DNA of 64,000 nt from Benincasa hispida (taxonomy: Eukaryota; Streptophyta; Magnoliopsida; Cucurbitales; Cucurbitaceae): positions 39,990,830 to 40,054,829 of the forward strand of contig NC_052353.1 of assembly GCF_009727055.1 (NCBI RefSeq), in the 5' to 3' direction. The position numbers and the translations under genes were made by a program. The notes beneath the pieces were generated by a model. It was not told the DNA's origin, searched no databases, and saw only the letters and a program-made list of their open reading frames with translations. Positions 36,000 to 47,987 of the stretch are shown piece after piece; within the stretch, counting starts at the first letter, position 1, and each line of letters opens with the position of its first letter.

Positions 36000-37116
36000 T
36001 AATCCATTTAACTGATTATTTTCTAATTTTTAAGTAATCCTCAATTTTAATCAATAAAAAAAATTGTGACTTCACTAAGTAGTAATCTCTACAAATGTTT
36101 GGTCACACATTGAACCCAACTCTGGTAAATTGTGTTGTGAATATTATTGTACTTCTTCAATAAATTTATTCTGTACGATGAAAATAATTAATATTAAACA
36201 ATATTCATATCATATATTTGGGAAATGTCTGATTTAAATCTCTTACCATGCAGTGATAGTAAGTGTCGTCAGGTGTGATAAATCGCCTCGTGATTGAATC
36301 GTACCAGGAAAAGTAGTTGTCTGATATGTATTTGTTATTTCTCCCTGTGCACAACAATCATGTCGTGCATGCTAGTAGGATATATATTCTGCCTGAATTC
36401 AACGCCAGTCTTGGTCATGTTTACCTCTCAAATCAATCTGGTGTAGTTTCGGGAATGTATAGCACAACGAAGGTACCATTGGTCATAAACCGAAGGTACC
36501 ATTGGTCATAAACCGAACTATCTCAGCGCATGATCTGGATAATGTCACTCTACTATATGGAAGCATATAAGAGAGCTAACGGTCAACCAAATGTCTTACC
36601 ATCACGACAGTAATCAGATAATGATTACTAAATATCTTGCGTGTATGACGTTCAATTAATCTGGCAAAAAAAGAAGATAATTATACATCTAATTAATTTG
36701 ACCAAATATTTTAAATATTCATTTATATATACATTTGTTATCTGATTGTGCATCAGTCTATCAAATATTTTTCGGTATACTAGCAACATATTTGTTGACT
36801 GTTTAGAGGCAACTAATACATCACTCCATCTAAAATTATAAAACATACAATTAATTTATATTCTTACATAAAATGATAACGAAATAAATATATAAATGAA
36901 ATAATACATGTCACTAAGTGGATGATGACCTGGGGCCTGTAACTGGACTTGTGGTGCTATAATTAGAAATCTATCATAAGTCTATACTTGTAATAGTTCA
37001 GCGACCCCGCTATTTCCAACGCTTGTGCAATGGTAGCCCGAAAAAGTTCTCTATAAAGCCATGCAAGACAGAAACTACCCCACGAGTACGTACCAACATG
37101 CTCGAAATCAAACAAT
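36000..37116. other. Unassigned sequence left of the CACTA element
   Basis: No gene was recognised. It includes an exact 23-base tandem duplication at 36468-36513 that duplicates a GGTACC site. Composition is less AT-biased near 36230-36550 and 36920-37110, so it may be decayed element or gene sequence. Confidence 0.45.
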
Positions 37117-37137
37117 CACTACAAGAATTTTGGCCTT

Positions 37138-37270
37138 TAATGTCGGTTGAAAAAAGTGAAATCGGATGTATAATGTTGGTTTTGTTTTTTTTTAAAAGCG
37201 GATCTTTAATGTGGTTTTAAACCGACATTGTAGAGGTACCTTTAATGTCGGTTTTAAACCGACATTAAAG
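37138..37270. repeat. CACTA left subterminal repeats
   Basis: TTTAATGTCGGTT occurs near 37138 and 37231, with a degenerate copy near 37204. Complementary ACCGACATTAAAG follows, forming hairpins such as GTCGGTTTTAAACCGAC. In other CACTA elements such repeats bind the transposase; here that is inference. Confidence 0.8.
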
Positions 37271-37530
37271 ACCCGCTTAATTTTTTCCTCTTCACTCTCC
37301 CCCTATTTTCTTTTTCCTCTCATTCTCACACTTCCCTCTTCAGATCCTCTTCTTTCTCACTTCTCTTTTCCAAACCCTTGCCCAATGGGTAGCGTAACCC
37401 GCGTCGCCGTGCAACCCATGTAGGTTTGTCGTGGTATAGATCTGGCTTCCGTGCAGGTCTGTTCGTCATACAACCCGCGCCGTCGCACCCAGTCGTCCGG
37501 ATCTGAAGTCTAGATCTGAAGTCACCCGGA

Positions 37531-38124
37531 TCCATGTGTCATCGTTCGTCGTTTGATCTGAAGTCCAAATCTGAAGATCTGAAGTTCGCCGTTCGTCGTT
37601 CGTTCAGATCAATATGCTCTTCTTCTCTTTCCTCTCTTAAACTCACAACAATTTTTGTTCTTATGTTACGCCTCTCAACTGTTTGTATAAATGTCTCAAT
37701 GTTACGCCTCTCAACTTTCCTCTCAGTGCTACACGATCGTGTAGATATGCATAGGCGCGAGACAATCGTGTAGGCAGACGCTGGACGATCGTGTAGGTGG
37801 GCACTGGATGATCATCGTTCGTGTAGGCGGGCATTGGACGATCGCATAGCAGATGTGTGGGCACGAAGCGATAGACTACACGATGGCGCTACGCGATGGG
37901 CATGAGTGCTAGACGATAACCGTGCTGCGGTAGACGATGAGTAGACGCGTTGATCTATGCGCCACCGTTCGTCATTCAATCTGAAGTCCAGATCTGAAGA
38001 TTTGAAGTTCGCTGTTCGTCGTTTGTCCAGTTTAGTATGCTCTTCTTCTCTTTCCTCTCTTAAACTCACACCAATTTTTGTTCTTATGTTACGCTTTTCA
38101 ACTGTTTGTGTAAATGTCTCAATG
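37531..38124. repeat. Paired ~170-base direct repeats inside the CACTA element
   Basis: 37531-37700 and 37955-38124 align along their length: GATCTGAAGTTCGC, AATATGCTCTTCTTC (one change), TTTCCTCTCTTAAACTCACA, TTTTTGTTCTTATGTTACGC and AATGTCTCAATG in the same order. They start about 424 bases apart, so an internal segment was duplicated together with the minisatellite between them. Open frames of 60-110 codons here are by-products. Confidence 0.9.
37730..37950. repeat. CGATCGTGTAG minisatellite in CACTA, block 1
   Basis: Cores ACGATCGTGTAG lie at about 37733 and 37785, with a variant at 37838 (CGATCGCATAG). Intermediate degenerate cores (CAATCGTGTAGG, TCGTTCGTGTAGG) give a period near 26 bases. 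GC content is high compared with the surroundings. Confidence 0.85.
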
Positions 38125-38334
38125 AAAGCCAGCTGCGGTTTCACTTCAATATGTCTCTCTGCTCCTAGATTTAGGCTTACTTTTTATATGTCTATGGCCT
38201 TTGAAATTCGATTTGATTAATGGTTTTGTTGTATATGATACATTTGTTAAAGTATTGGCAAGAGGCGTTGCCAAGAGTTTCCCCTGTGTTGGGTATACGT
38301 GAGCAAGAGCAGTGAAAGCGAAATATTGAGCGCA

Positions 38335-38700
38335 AGGCGCTGGGTAGACGATCGTGTAGCAAATGGGTAGCGCTATATAATGAGGTAGGCAATCGTGTAG
38401 GCGGGCGTTAGACGATCGTGTAGCAATACAAAGAGCTAAACGATGAGGTAGACGATCGTATAGCAGATGCGCGGAGCTAAGCAATGCGCTAGACGATAGC
38501 ACTTACATGATAGGCGGAATGCTAAGCGATAGGCGATGATGTTAAGCGATAGGCGAATGCATTAGACGATAGGTGTCAATGCTAAACGATGGGCACGATA
38601 GCTAAACGATAGCCTATTCGCGAGATCATTTACTAAACGATTGAGCTACACAATGGGCCGCTGGAGCTAAGCGATAGATGCAGGAACTAAACGATTGATT
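38335..38700. repeat. CGATCGTGTAG minisatellite in CACTA, block 2
   Basis: Further cores (GACGATCGTGTAGC at about 38348 and 38411, ACGATCGTATAGC at 38452) grade into GCTAAACGAT and GCTAAGCGATAG repeats to about 38700. The drift along the array suggests old units at the right end. Confidence 0.85.
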
Positions 38701-39397
38701 GGCTTGAGAACATGTGCATTATGCTAATTAAATACACTAAAAGAATGTTTGACTCACAGTTTTAATAAGTTTTAGTTGATTACTCCAGTTTTAAAAAGAA
38801 GATTCTCTCATTTATTCAACTATTGAGTTTTCTTGTTTTGCAGGTGCAACAAAGGAGTAAAGATTTGATATCGCAACCTCTTCATGCTTTTTCTTGGGAA
38901 ACTCTAATAAAGAATTTTGCCTTGAATGTACCATTTATACACATTCCCAATAAACACGGTTAGTTGAATATGAATTTTGATCACATTTTCACTTTCAATC
39001 CTTTGTCTTAAACCTTTTTTGTTTGTGATCCTTTAAACAACAGTGGTCAGACAAAGATGCCTATAACTAGACACTGCAGAATCCGCGGGCGGTCTGTTCA
39101 AGAAGAATTATGAAGGGATCCATACTTACCAAGTGGAGAGGGACAGTAAACTCATAATGTTTGTAAAATCATAATGTTTGTATTACTTGTAATTTGTGTT
39201 TTCAAGGGCTGAATTATTGTACGGCCTTTTAAATTATAATTTTATAGCAAAATTTGTGAATTAAATGTAATAGATTTACAATCCATACATAAATAATATG
39301 TCATAGCCACAACGTTCGATGATGATGTGTCATGTTATACTTTTTGACCAAAAAAATGAGTTTGGCAATGGAATTAAAAAAAACAGACAGATTCGGA

Positions 39398-39632
39398 CTT
39401 CAATGTCGGTTAAGAATTAAAAAAAAGCTTTAATGTTGGTTGCAATCGACATTAAAGACCTTTAATGTCGGTTGGAAATTTCACTGAAGACCTTTAATAT
39501 TGATTGCAACCGACATTGAAGGCTATGTTATTGAAACCCTTTAACGTCGGTTTAAAACTGATATTAAAGGCAACCGACATTAAAAGGCTTTAATAACACT
39601 ATCTTTAATGTCGGTTGTCAACCGACATTAAA
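39398..39632. repeat. CACTA right subterminal repeats
   Basis: At least six TTTAATGTCGGTT-like units and complements occur, the last being the inverted pair TGTCGGTTGTCAACCGACA at 39609-39627, just inside the terminal repeat. Confidence 0.85.
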
Positions 39633-39651
39633 ACTCGAATTTCTTCTAGTG

Positions 39652-41495
39652 AGTAGCGAGAGAAACATGAGATGTACTCGAGTGTTTGACTTGTTAGCAA
39701 ACAAAAATCTTCCGATAAGCTGCATAATGTATGCTCGTGGTGTACCCAGTAGAAACACGGGTTTAAGAACCACTAAGTCGTGTACCCGATACAAGACTTA
39801 AAGGTAATTGTGGACCCCATCCACGACTACCTGGTCAACACTGCATGACTGTCCATGTGGCAATCTGCACGTGCCAGGTCACAGGTAATCGTAAATCGTG
39901 TATCGGGTACATGATTTAGTGGTAATTGTATACCACTAAATATTTTTGACAATATTTTCTACTCAACTATATTTTTGTTAATAATTATTAAAACAACATT
40001 ATTAAAAAAATTCCAAATTTTAAAAGACTTAAATCTTGGCAAAGCCAAAATATTTTTGGAAAAAACAAGATTTGAAATCAGCAATTACTTGAAATTATTT
40101 GATTTTCTTTGGTAAAAAAGTAAATTCTTTTTAAATCATAATGGATTTGAAATCTTTCAAAATTCTAAGGTTTCAAACAGGGGAAAATAATATCCATAAG
40201 ACTACAAGCTTTCCATCTGGTATCTAAAAGGTCCCTCATTTTAAAAGATGTCTAATAAATTTTTAAACTTTTAATCATAGTAGAAAATTTTCATCGAAAT
40301 CTTACTATTTTTTTTGAGAGATTTCGAGAATATTCCAAGAAAATTTTGTTTTATTTTAGGAATTACCTATGTTAGCTCAGATTAAGGGTTTTTTTTTTTT
40401 TTTTTTTTAATGGTCTTTATTAAATACAGTTATATAATTTTACATGCCAATGTCATTTCTAACATTGATATGAGGAGTGAATCATCAATTTTTTTTATTT
40501 TTTATTTATTTTTAACCTCATTTAAATATTTTCCATTAAATTTTCACATTACTTACCTCAAAATTGAAGCGATGTATGTCAGTTTTGTTTCTTTTTACCA
40601 TAAAAAACTCATTTTCACATCATTTCACTTCAAAATATTTTTGAATTTTATATTATTTTGTAGTTGCTTGTCCTATTTCTTTTTTAAATTTATAATATCG
40701 CATCAATATTTACACAAATATTTAATATATACAACTAAATATTATCTTAATTTATAGAAATGATGATTAAGAATGTTCAATTATAATGTAATTGAGCCAC
40801 AATCAAAGTTTTATTAACTAATTATGACAATTTTCATCAATTTTCATAAAATCAGGATCTCTATATTTTTTATTGACATTGATATTTTGAACCTTGTATC
40901 TAATAAGTTTTTCTTTTAATTTTATATCAAATAGTCGTTCATTTTTTAAATCTACAAATTTATTAGACATAAAATTGATAATTTTATGATCTAATAGAAA
41001 CCAAACTTAAATTTATGTACAATATGTTTGTTAATTTTAAAAAATATCGAATATGGCAAAGCCTATTAAACATAAAGTTCCTAGACACAAATATAAAGGT
41101 TTCAGAGCTAAACTTTGTATTTTACCTTGGAATTTATGCAAGAATAAAAAATAAAGTCGTTCGGTTAAGAAAGAAGAAAAAAAACTTATTTTTAGTAATA
41201 GAAAAAGACAACTTAATTTTACTATTATAATAATGATATTTTTTTAATATTACCACTTATGATATGTTTGATTGAATTTATAAAGGGAAAAAAAGTTTTT
41301 AGCAATTAGAAAATTTTTGAACTCTTTTCTACGAAAAAATTATCGTATCTAGATTTTTCAATCTAGAAATTTCAAATAATCAGTGAATGAGTTTTGGTTC
41401 AAACTGGAGTTGTGATAGCTTCAAGAGTCCTAATGATGCCCTCATACATGGTAATAGTTTCTATGAGCTCAACAAAACTAAAACAAAAGAAAATG
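39652..41495. other. AT-rich sequence with a foldback repeat
   Basis: Apart from the repeat at 39774-39930 it is low-complexity AT sequence with poly-T (40388-40408). No gene was recognised. The open stretch at 40410-40757 is Phe/Ile/Tyr-rich and looks like chance. Confidence 0.5.
39774..39930. repeat. GTGTACCCGATACA repeat, copy 2 (foldback)
   Basis: The left arm GTCGTGTACCCGATACAAGA and right arm AATCGTGTATCGGGTACATG are imperfect inverted repeats, each followed or preceded by GGTAATTGT. The centre has GGTCAACACTG...GTGCCAGGTCAC. The pair of arms suggests a small foldback or MITE of about 150 bases related to 35824-35935. Confidence 0.55.
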
Positions 41496-41645
41496 GTTCT
41501 CGGATATAACCAATCAACAGTATGATGACCCTTCACAAATCGCTCGTAAGTACGACTGGGCTAATTTGCCATTTTGCTCCTATAGTTACATCTAACTCCT
41601 TAAGTACTACTGATTCCTCTAATGAACAATACATCATAGTTCCAG
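41496..41645 (-). repeat. 2-kb copia LTR family, short fragment
   Basis: CGGATATAACCAATCAACAG and CTAATGAACAATACATCATAG match LTR copies A and H. It is cut at about 41645 by a different LTR. Confidence 0.8.
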
Positions 41646-42974
41646 CACGCAGTGGAAGGGAACAGGATCCATAAGCACTCTAGTTCATTAATTTTGGTTG
41701 AAAAAAACATGCTAAAAACAGAGTATAATGGGTTTCATGAACATACCTTGGCCGAACCAACGAAATCTCCATTTCCAACTGCAAAATCTTCCGATCCTTG
41801 AGTAGACCACCACAAGATCTTCCCTACTATCCTCTTGGTACTCTAGATTGAGTTGTGGGACTCAAAATAAGGTGGAATCAAAGGGAATATGGATAAAACT
41901 CACTGAATAGAACTCATTGAAAAACACCTTCTTCATCCGAATTTTTCAGCAAAAATTCAGTCAGTTCTCTTGCCTTTCTTCACTCCAATCTCTTCAATAT
42001 ATTGCAAACTATCATACAAAGAGAAGTCCTACATGGGCTACAACTCATGCTTGGAGTGAATCAAAGGAGAAAGTGGGTTTCTTGTAAGCTACTTTGAAGA
42101 TGAACTTGAAAACCCATTTTTCAAGTTTTGTGTAATTTTCAATTTCCAAAAATCCATTTTGATTTTAAAATCATATTTTATTTCTAAAATCAAAATTTAT
42201 TAATGTTACAAATTAATTTCATAAATTAATTTTCTAAAATTAATAAATAATTATTTAAACAATTTAAATAATTCTAATTAATTTAATATCTAATATTAAA
42301 TTAATTTTTACACAAATTCATCTTCATATATTTAAATCATATTTAAATATATTTTCTCCAATTTCGCTTGATTCTAAGTTGAACGTTTCAAATTAACTTA
42401 TCACGCTACTCTAGAGTTATCCATTTCCGAGCTAGTAGGGGGACCTCATGGATCTACAGATCATGGGCTCCAATGATCTTAGATTAGTCGACTAAACTCA
42501 TTAGACCGATCTAACCCCCATTCGTTAACTAATGGGTCACTCCATTAAAGCCCATAATTGAACTCCCCTCACTGTAGATATATTATGTCCACTCGATATA
42601 ACCATGATTAGTAAGTTAACCCTTCACATGTTGTTCGCAATAACGGCTGGGTCAAATCTCTGTTTTACCTCCGAAATTACCTTTTGTTCCTTAAGTCCTC
42701 ACTGATCCCCTAATGAACAATGATCAAATCACAAAATCGAGTGATTTTGTTTTTTTAGCAAATTAAGCTCCTATTTAGTTAAGATCAGTAGCCAAATTTA
42801 CTAAGTTAATGAATCCCTAGGTAGAACATTCAGTGAGAGGTACTTTGGGTATATGATACTTCACTTAAACCTCTACACGTTTCTCCCTAAGAGTTCACAC
42901 CGTGAGATCTATCCTCGACCTCGAGGCACCCTGAGAGTGTCTCCCTATAGGATGGTGTTTGAGTAGGTCAATAC
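41646..42974 (-). repeat. Related LTR, copy J (truncated)
   Basis: This is a second LTR type. It shares the CACTGTAGATATATTATGTC and CCTAATGAACAATGATCAAA blocks with copy G, in the same orientation. The left end has GCAGTGGAAGGGAACAGGATC, like GCAGCGGAAGAACAATGATC at 42996. Its tail near 42915-42965 (CCTCGAGGCACCCTGAGAGT) resembles 44779-44820. Confidence 0.65.
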
Positions 42975-44675
42975 TGTAGGATTGTATCATTTGCAGCGGA
43001 AGAACAATGATCATCTAAGTATTCAAATTCACTAATTTTGGCATAATATAAAGCATACTTCTGTTGAAAAAATGGGTTTCAAGACATACCTCTTGAAGAA
43101 CTTCTTCAAAGCTCCATCTCTAGCTGGGAAAATGATCATCAAAGTTTGACTTTAACCAAGTGACTATTTTACCCTTTGACTATAATTAGTGGGAAAATCC
43201 AAACTTTTGTTGGATAATTTCACTAACAAAACAGTGGGCTAGGTGTTGGCTTATAGTGGAGACATTAAGCCTACTAAGATAGTGGGTTATAGGTTTAGAT
43301 TTTTATGAATTTGGTTGATGCAATTGTTGCATGGTTTTTTCTATAAATTGGGCTTTCATTTTGGATTAAAAACTTTTGCCATTTTTGCCAAAAGATTTTT
43401 CTAAATTTGGGTTGGAAAATTCTCTTTTCTTTGAGTGCAATAAAAACCCAAACCTAAATTCATTCTTATTTTCCATCTCTTTTCTCTCTCTCGATTTCCT
43501 TCATCCACCGGGTCCCACAACCCGGTTCTGAGTCCAGAGCATAGTAGGTCAACTCTAGTGGTGATCTAGAAGAGTTTGGGTCAAGATTCAGTGAGGAAAA
43601 GCGGTGTTTGAAAGCTACAAAGGTTGTTTGCTATCCACTTTTATTTACTGTTTTTTTTCCTCCATTTGCATGCTTATTTCCTTTAAATTAGAAGCAATTA
43701 AAGTGCAATTAGATCTTAATTACACTGCATATGTCTCGTGTTCCATTAGGGTCATTCTACTAAAGCCCATAGTTTCACTCCCCTCACTGTAGATACATTA
43801 TGTCCACATGATTTAATCATAATCAATAAGTCGACCCTTCACAGGTTATTCATAATAACGACTGGGTTAAATATCTGTTTTACCCCGAGATTACGTCTTA
43901 TTCCTTAAGTCCCTACTAATTCTCTAATGAACAGCTAGTTTGTGATCCAATCACCAAACCAAACTCTTTCAGCCCAGTGAGAGGGTGGGGCCCCTTGTTT
44001 AAGACCTGGATTCAATACTTGAGAGAACAACCTTTCTCCTATCCCTAAATTGGGTAGGTGTGAACTCCATCTTGTACCCTATGTTCCCAACTATCTATTC
44101 GGTCTTAACCCTACAATGGAAGTCTTAGTGAGCCGGCGATGTTGAGCCAACCCTCAACTATGCAAATCTAAGGGCAATCCCGAATAAACAGGCGTTCATA
44201 GTTAGCTCAGGATTAAGATCGAGTTACCTAGGTCATCTAAGTGAAATAGTCAGTCTTAAACAGTAAACAACGTTATAAAATAAGAGTGACTTATTTCTTG
44301 ATCCGGATCTTATGCAAACTCATTGCATAAGACGCTCCCACTCCTCATGTCATAACATGTATGAATTAGAATCACATCGTATGTAGCACTTTACAACTCT
44401 TTATAATAACTACAAAGTAGGCCACATCCAATGGTGTTATCAGAATAAGGTACCCAACCTCATTCAGGTACCATAGATCATTTTGACTATTTACTCGAAC
44501 CCGATCCACTCTTGTGTCTCCATATAAAGTTCAAGTACTCATACAATGTCATAGGTCTTAGTTTATTGGATTTAGATTTTCATACAATTTATAAGATCAA
44601 TAACAAGTATATTGATAATAGAAAATGTTTATCATTTTACAAACTGTGAGGTTTTAGGACATAAAATCCAACAAT
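42975..44675 (-). repeat. Related LTR, copy G, split by an insertion
   Basis: The outer parts 42985-43140 and 43740-44675 form one minus-strand LTR of the J type, starting on the minus strand with TGTTGGATTTTATGTCCTAA. Between them lies about 600 bases (43140-43740) of unrelated LTR-like plus-strand sequence (GGGTTATAGGTTTAGATTTT ... GAAAAGCGGTGTTTGAAAGC). No frame of interest is present. Confidence 0.6.
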
Positions 44676-45168
44676 ACGAAGGTGAATGGAGAGAATGTTC
44701 ATAGTAAGTGGGAGCGGGATGTGTGACAACATATACCATGGTTTCTCTCATTAGGTTGGATAACGTTTTCGTGCATTGCCTCGAGGCAACCTGGGAGTGT
44801 CCCCCCTAAAGGATGGTTGTATTTGCACAACTTTTTATCCGATCTTTTGAAAAGGATAGGATTGCTTTAGTCTCTTGTCATAATTTTCTTTTTCCATACG
44901 GTGGACGTATTAGGGTGGGACTTTAGGGCCTAAAATGAGGGGTTACACTTATGTGGAATTGTTAAGGTTGTTAACAAATTCTAGATCGAACAATGGTGAC
45001 TGTTAGAGTCAGTTACAAGGAGCTGTTTCTGTCTAATGGTTGAGATTGTCTCATTCCAGTGAAGGGGCACTTGATCATCCCAACGGTGACTTTTGTCCTA
45101 CCTCACTAGGGCATCATTACAAAATAGATGTCACTTAGGGTACAATAGAACTATTTTGCTAAAACTTG
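44676..45168 (-). other. Internal leader of the element owning LTR H
   Basis: The sequence lies inside the PBS and has no reading frame of interest. It is more GC-balanced than the LTRs, with CCTCGAGGCAACCTGGGAGT at about 44779. Confidence 0.5.
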
Positions 45169-45180
45169 GCTCTGATACCA
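45169..45180 (-). other. Primer binding site of LTR H
   Basis: The minus-strand sequence TGGTATCAGAGC is a perfect initiator tRNA-Met type PBS, two bases from the LTR end. Confidence 0.9.
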
Positions 45181-45182
45181 AT

Positions 45183-47206
45183 TGAAGGAACTCTAAATCT
45201 GGAGAATCAGTGAGCGAAAGCAAATCCTTCCAAAACCTATTGTGAAAGAACATAAACATTTACAATCAAACCAAATAGTTATGCATTAAAGACTAAATTA
45301 CAGTATGCTTCTTAAATGAACAAATAAGGGATCGAGTACAATACCTTTGAAGAACCCTTTTCTTCTATTATTTCCCTCAATCGAACACCAATGTGTCCAA
45401 TAGCATAAATACAACGATCAAACCAACAAACAACACGAACTGGAAAAACTTCGATCACGATCAAGTAAAACTCGATCCTCGAACGAAATTGGACACCACC
45501 ATTCGATCGCTTTGGTACTCTTGGTGTGAGAACCTAAGAGTTGTGGGCTCTCTATGGATTTGGGTAGAGGGATAGAGGAACTAGACGATCGAGTAGGCGA
45601 CGGAAGGAATGAGTCTATCGTATAGACTTGAGTACTCGATCGTTTAGTAACGAGTAACTATCATATAGTAAAATCAATAACAATCGTTTACTCTCTCGAA
45701 TATGAAAACGATCACTTGATTCGTGTGTTGTATGGAATGAATAATGAAAAACTCTTTTTCTTCTTTATCCATCAGTTAGCCATAAACCGTGCATAACCAA
45801 CCACTAAGTTGATTATTGGAGAAAAACTAAAATCAATTATCTCAAAATGAATTTATTATAAATAAATATAATAACTAATTTATCATATTATAATTATAAC
45901 AAATAGTTTTAATATCACATCATATGCAACATATAAACCATAGTTCTTTTTCTCCTTTATGGCATTTAATATAAATCATATTTATATTAATTCCTCCAAT
46001 CGAATAATGTATCAAATACATCAAATCAATTATATCACATATAATGAATCAATTTCATTATATCATATATAATAAAATTTCCTCTAGTTAATTTGAACAT
46101 TTCAAACTAACCCAAAACCTGATTCTCAACATGAATCCATTGAGCTACCAAGGGGACCTTGTGGACCTGTAGCTTGAAGCTCCAATAGTACGTGAATAAT
46201 TGACTAAACTCTTTAATCACGATATCCACCATCCGTCAATTACCGGGCACTCCACTAAAGACCGACAACTGCACTCTTCGCACTACAGATATATTTCTGT
46301 GTTCATCAGATATAACCAATCAATAGTACGATGAATCTTCACAAATCGCTCGTAAGTACAGCTTGGCCAATTTTTCGTTTTACCCCTGTAGTTACATCTA
46401 ACTTCTTAAATACCACTATTCCTCTAATGAACAACACATCATAGTCCCATTATGACTAAACCTCTCTAGGGCTAAGAGAAGGTGTGACACCACATTGTTC
46501 AAGCCCCGAAATCAGCCTTTAAGGGAGTAATTTATCTACTTATCCCCTGTTTTAGGGAAGGAGTGAATTTCGTCTTGTGTAGCTGAGTTCCCAGCTCCCC
46601 AATAAGATGAATCCCAAAGTGGTAGGTTTGAGTTGGCGATCTGGCCACTCATACCCATGCAAATCAAAGGACCGCCCTCATAGGTAGGAGTTCACAACTC
46701 ACTCAGGATTAAGGTCATGTTACCTATGGTTATTCTAGTGAAATGAAAGTTTCTGTCATGAACGGCGTTATATGACGAGACTAAACATTCCGTAGTCCTG
46801 TCTTACATAAACTCCTTTGTATAGAGTATCCCCGCTTGCATGTCTAATACACGAATGATCAGGATCAGACCATTTATAGTACTTTACAACATTTGTAACA
46901 CATATAAAGCTAGCTACACTCGTAGTGTCACCACGATAAGGTTTCCCTCCTTTATCCATATACTACAGACCATTTAGGTTATCACTTAAAGCACGATCCA
47001 CTTGTATGTCTCCATATACATGCTTAAGTTACGATGATAACCAGAGATCTTAGGTTATTGGTTTATGGTTAATTCAACTAAAATATCTCATATTTAATAG
47101 ACTGAAGTGAATAAAATATCTCATATTATATATCACAAAACTGTTTGTTCATATATGTGTTTACAAACTACAGGACCCTATGTGATTTAGGGCATCAATC
47201 CCAACA
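45183..47206 (-). repeat. 2-kb copia LTR family, copy H (full length)
   Basis: The minus strand starts TGTTGGGATTGATGCCCTAA and ends AGTTCCTTCA. It is about 2024 bases and collinear with copy A (2009). It contains an ACGATCG/ATCGTTTA repeat zone at 45585-45700. No coding sequence. Confidence 0.92.
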
Positions 47207-47985
47207 AGAAATATATCTAAAGTGGAGAGAGTGCAACTATTGGGTTTTAGTGGAGTGTCCTGATTGTTAACAAATGTTGGTTAATTGGGTTAATGAGATT
47301 TGCTGGTTAATCTCAGATTGTTGGAGCTCATGATCTGTAGGTCCATTAGGTTCCCTTGCTAGTTTGTATCGGATTAAACCTTAAAACAGTATATTGAGAG
47401 AATTTAAAATGTTCAAATTCAGTTTTAGGGAATTAAAGTATTGATTATATATGATATGATTAAAACATTTAATTACTGTATTAAACAAGTTAAAGAATTG
47501 AGAATATGTAAATTTGATTTAAATATTAATTAAATGAATAGGGATTCATGTTTGGAATAGGTGTTTTAATTTAATATTTGATATTAATTTAATTTAATTA
47601 ATTAAATTGTTTAATTAACTATTTAAAATTTAAAATTGGATTTAAGAAATTCAATTTTAAAATCTAAATTCATTTTACATTTTATTTTTTGAAAATCAAT
47701 ATTAAAATAAAAATTGGATTTATGGAGAATTTTGTGGGAAAATCCCACATTCTCCAATATGATTTACACCTAATAATTCCACTTTTTATCCTTGTGTTGG
47801 TGTCAAATTTATATGCATTTAGAATGCATGTAATTCTCTTTAAATAAAAGAAAAGTTGATTTGGAAAATCTTCATGCAATTTGGTGAATTTTGAAGAAGA
47901 TTTTGTTCTTTAACCTATATATACCAAAACTCTAAAATTTTCTTAAATTCCCTTCTATTCTCACACAATTTGGATCCCATAATCG
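47207..47985 (+). repeat. 2-kb copia LTR family, plus-strand fragment
   Basis: ATATATCTAAAGTGGAGAGAG and GATCTGTAGGTCCATTAGG match LTR C near 19386 and 19505. It lies head to head with copy H at 47206/47207. Confidence 0.7.
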
Positions 47986-47987
47986 TT

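Larger units (their letters stand above)
37117..39651. mobile_element. Non-autonomous CACTA (En/Spm) transposon
   Basis: The left end is CACTACAAGAA and the right end is TTCTTCTAGTG, whose reverse complement CACTAGAAGAA differs by one base. Multiple subterminal copies of TTTAATGTCGGTT and its complement lie within about 150 bases of the left end and 260 bases of the right end, several as inverted pairs. Flanking triplets are AAT and AGT, so the 3-base target duplication is imperfect or mutated. At 2535 bases, with no transposase reading frame, it depends on a partner. The interior is two copies of one ~170-base block, each followed by a CGATCGTGTAG minisatellite. Confidence 0.9.

Noticed and set aside
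37534..38502. Open frames of 60-118 codons inside the CACTA element
   Set aside because: They arise from the duplicated block and the minisatellite in several frames on both strands, without any transposase motif.
40410..40757. 115-codon Phe/Ile/Tyr-rich frame that could look like a membrane protein
   Set aside because: The sequence is simple AT-rich DNA starting next to poly-T, with no conserved motif.
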